From the NCBI RefSeq assembly GCF_016907335.1, contig NZ_JAFBBT010000001.1, positions 806,001 through 870,000 on the forward strand: 64,000 bases of DNA, read 5' to 3'. Below the pieces are notes generated by a model, which worked only from the letters and a program-made list of their open reading frames with translations, ran no database searches and was not told the origin of the DNA. How positions within the stretch are numbered: the first letter of the stretch is position 1; every line of letters starts with the position of its first letter. Source of the DNA: Curtobacterium herbarum (GTDB lineage: Bacteria > Actinomycetota > Actinomycetes > Actinomycetales > Microbacteriaceae). Positions 61,788 through 64,000 of this stretch are shown piece by piece. Both the position numbers and the translations under genes were made by a program.

Positions 61788-62777
61788 TCAGCGGGCGGCG
61801 ACCGCCCGCCGGTGCACCGGTCCGCTGCCGTCGACGAGCGCGCCGCCCGAGGCACCGCGGCGGACCGCCACCACCTCGGCCATGATCGACAGCGCCATCT
61901 CGGCGGGCGTCTCAGCGCCGATGTCGAGGCCGATCGGGGACCGCAGCCGCTCGGTGCCGGGCGTCCCGAGCTCCCGCAGCACCGACAGCCGCCGCTCGTG
62001 CGTCGCCCGGGACCCCATCGCCCCGACGTACCCGGCACCACGACGGAGCGCCAGGTCGAGCACCTCGGCGTCGAACCGCTCGTCGTGGGTGAGCACGATG
62101 ACGACGGTGTCCGGCCCGATCGCGGTGTCGGCGAGGACCCGCGGCGGCCACCCGACGACCCGCTCCTGCGCCGCCGGGAACCGCTGGTCGGTGAGGAACA
62201 CCGGCCGCGGGTCGACGACGGTCACCGCGTAGCCGAGCATCGCCGCGGTGTTCGTGACGGCGACGGCGAACTCGACCGCGCCGACGACGATGCACCGTGC
62301 CCGTCCGCCGGCGTACTCGGTGAAGACGCGGGTCCGGCAGCCGTCCGACGCCGTCACCACGGTGCCGAGCGAGGCCGCGTCGAGCGACAGGGCGAGCGAC
62401 GTCGGCGTCCCGGCAGCGGCGGCGCGGAGCGCGTCGACGACGACGGCGTCGGTCGGCAGGACGCGGCGCACGAGGACCTCGACCCGGCCCCCGCACCGGA
62501 GACCCGGCGCCCAGTCGGCCAGCGGGTCGGAGGGGTCCTCGAACCCGAACCGCTCCAGGACCGGGACGCCGGTCGCCATGACCTGTTCGGCGGTGTCGTA
62601 CAGCGCCCCCTCGACGCACCCGCCGGAGATCGTGCCGACGACCTCACCGCCGGGCAGCACGGCCATCGAGGTGCCGGTGCCGCTCGGCGCGCTGCCCTGC
62701 ACGTCGACGGCGGTCGCGACGACGATCGGGTCGCCGCCGTCGAGCACGGCCAGGAGGCGCGGTGCCAGTTCGAACAT
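61788..62777 (-). CDS. XdhC/CoxI family molybdenum-cofactor maturation protein
   Basis: A 329-residue chaperone. N-terminal XdhC domain: VDVQGSAPSGTGTSMAVL and GTISGGCVEGAL. C-terminal Rossmann domain: VVGAVEFAVAVTNTAAMLGY and GSRATHERRL. XdhC binds and sulfurates the molybdenum cofactor for xanthine dehydrogenase. Its ATG overlaps the stop of the large-subunit gene (TGATG). Confidence 0.92.
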   Translation of the reverse strand: MFELAPRLLAVLDGGDPIVVATAVDVQGSAPSGTGTSMAVLPGGEVVGTISGGCVEGALYDTAEQVMATGVPVLERFGFEDPSDPLADWAPGLRCGGRVEVLVRRVLPTDAVVVDALRAAAAGTPTSLALSLDAASLGTVVTASDGCRTRVFTEYAGGRARCIVVGAVEFAVAVTNTAAMLGYAVTVVDPRPVFLTDQRFPAAQERVVGWPPRVLADTAIGPDTVVIVLTHDERFDAEVLDLALRRGAGYVGAMGSRATHERRLSVLRELGTPGTERLRSPIGLDIGAETPAEMALSIMAEVVAVRRGASGGALVDGSGPVHRRAVAAR

Positions 62778-64000
62778 CAGGCACCTCCGGCGTCGGTCGC
62801 GTCCGTCAGCAGCGCCCACACCCGGTCGCGGGTCATCGGCAGGCGGTACGGCCGGATGCCGATCGCGTCGCGGACGGCGTTGGCGACGGCCGGGGCGACG
62901 GGGTTGTAGGGCGCCTCGCTCATCGACTTCGCGCCGAGGGGTCCGAGCGGGTCGTGTGTCTCGGCGAACAGCACCCGGGTGCGCGGCACGTCGGAGATCT
63001 TCGGCACCCGGTAGGAGCGGAAGGCGTCGGTGGTGACCCGGCCGGTGTCGTCGAGCACGACTTCCTCGTAGAGCGTCGACCCGATCGCCTGTGCGGCACC
63101 GCCCTCGACCTGGCCGCGGAGCTGTTCGGGGTTGAGGACGGTGCCGGCGTCGACGGCCTGCACGCTCTGCAGGATGCGGACCTCGCCGGTCGGTCGGTGC
63201 ACCGCGACCCGGGCGCCGTGCACCGTGAACGCGAGGGAGCGCGGGGTGCCGTCGTGGCTGGCGTGGGCGACGAGCGGCCCCTCGGCCAGCAGTTCGGCGT
63301 GTCCGACGAGTTCGTCGCCGACGCGGACGCCCTCGGGCTCGACGGTGACCGCGGGACCGAGCACCCCGGAGGCGGTGCGTGGCGTGCGGGCTGCGACGAG
63401 TGCCAGGGCCCGGGCGGTCAGGTCGTCGCGGAGTGCCTGCGCGGCCGCGTACAGGGCACGGCCGGCGACGACGACCCCGGCGGACCCGAACGCCCCGGTG
63501 TCGTGGTGGGTGGCGTCGGTGTCGGACTGGTGCACGTCGACCCGGTCGGGCGTGGTGCCGAGTGCGGTGGCGACGAGCTGCGTGTGCACGGTGGTGGTGC
63601 CGTTGCCGAACTCGGCGGTGCCGACGCCGATCCGGTACCGGCCGCCGGACACCAGCTCGACCCAGGTGTGTGCGTGGTGGCCGCGGGGCGGCATGGTGGC
63701 GATGGCCGCGAGCGCGACACCGGTGCCGAACGCCCAGTCGGCAGAATCGTCCACCACCGGCCCGTCCATCCGCGGCACCTCGGGCAGCGGGCCGGCCAGG
63801 GCGTCCTCGACCAGGTCCAGGCACTGGTCGAGCCCGTAGCTGCCCTCCCACTGCAGGTCGCTCTGCTCGTGCGGGTCGGTGACGACGAGTGGGTCACCCG
63901 GCACGACGACGTTCCGCCGCCGGAGGTCGACCGGGTCGATGTCCAGCTCCCGGGCCAGGTCGTCCATCGCCGACTCGATCGCGAACACCACCTGCCCGAG
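62777..64000 (-). CDS. Xanthine dehydrogenase molybdenum-binding subunit, C-terminal part
   Basis: The visible 407 residues are the C-terminal part of a molybdopterin-binding large subunit; the gene continues beyond the right edge. GNGTTTVHTQLVA and AFGSAGVVVAGRALY match the Moco-binding domain. The segment NPVAPAVANAVRDAIGIRPYRLPMT near the C-terminal end matches the family's conserved terminal block. With XdhC it indicates hypoxanthine/xanthine oxidation. Confidence 0.9.
   Translation of the reverse strand, partial: LGQVVFAIESAMDDLARELDIDPVDLRRRNVVVPGDPLVVTDPHEQSDLQWEGSYGLDQCLDLVEDALAGPLPEVPRMDGPVVDDSADWAFGTGVALAAIATMPPRGHHAHTWVELVSGGRYRIGVGTAEFGNGTTTVHTQLVATALGTTPDRVDVHQSDTDATHHDTGAFGSAGVVVAGRALYAAAQALRDDLTARALALVAARTPRTASGVLGPAVTVEPEGVRVGDELVGHAELLAEGPLVAHASHDGTPRSLAFTVHGARVAVHRPTGEVRILQSVQAVDAGTVLNPEQLRGQVEGGAAQAIGSTLYEEVVLDDTGRVTTDAFRSYRVPKISDVPRTRVLFAETHDPLGPLGAKSMSEAPYNPVAPAVANAVRDAIGIRPYRLPMTRDRVWALLTDATDAGGA

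Overview
The window is high-GC, densely coded actinobacterial chromosome. Repeated ATGA/GTGA stop-start overlaps, frequent GTG starts, a DtxR/IdeR-type box, an LAxTG sortase signal and the gene families present point to Microbacteriaceae, most likely Curtobacterium or a close relative. The genus is an inference from gene content, not a database match. No phage structural genes, intact insertion sequences or CRISPR arrays were seen.

Region by region. 0-6.2 kb: tail of a DUF3090 gene coupled to a SCO1664-type kinase-like gene, then on the minus strand a MetE-like methyltransferase, a MoxR/ChlI-type AAA ATPase and its VWA partner. 6.3-8.7 kb: an MFS transporter and a GntR-type regulator. 9.1-15.2 kb: tRNA-Ser(GCT), a GH18-like lipoprotein, then a MoxR ATPase - DUF58 - transglutaminase operon. 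In that operon a perfect 32-bp triplication creates two 11-codon minigenes in a stop-start overlap chain. 15.3-21.5 kb: a TetR regulator, a TRIC-type channel and the iron-regulated efeUOB operon. 21.7-30.7 kb: a sortase-anchored 5'-nucleotidase, a pyruvate-oxidase-like enzyme, a sugar isomerase/oxidoreductase pair, zwf and a dienelactone hydrolase family enzyme.

30.8-35.5 kb is an accessory island directly downstream of tRNA-Arg(ACG). It holds a 5'-truncated HTH gene, a HipB-like gene, a 52-codon HipA stump, a multiply frameshifted MobF/TraA relaxase-helicase remnant, two decayed small genes, and four apparently intact genes of unknown function. One of these has a possible Cys-His-Asp site, and two are translationally coupled. 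It reads as a worn integrated conjugative element.

35.6-47.5 kb is a catabolic cluster: a CodA-like deaminase, an SsuABC/THI5-type ABC importer, an FAD oxidase, a creatininase-family amidase and a PdxH-like flavoprotein, opposite an XRE-cupin regulator coupled to a phthalate-dioxygenase-type reductase. Two further SsnA/8-oxoguanine-deaminase-type amidohydrolases follow, one of which lacks expected metal ligands. The set suggests uptake and stepwise deamination or ring opening of a nitrogen heterocycle; the substrate is unknown.

43.5-48.7 kb is unusually rich in short tandem repeats of 14, 15, 18 and 19 bp, in or at the ends of genes. 47.6-51.3 kb carries small membrane or secreted proteins and mntP. 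51.5-57.9 kb is a LacI-regulated oligosaccharide ABC importer with a glycogen-debranching-type enzyme and a clear 29-bp operator. 58.2-64 kb has a Pro/Ala/Gly-rich secreted protein divergent from a two-component system, a Nudix-like protein, XdhC, and the 3' part of a xanthine dehydrogenase large-subunit gene that continues past the right edge.
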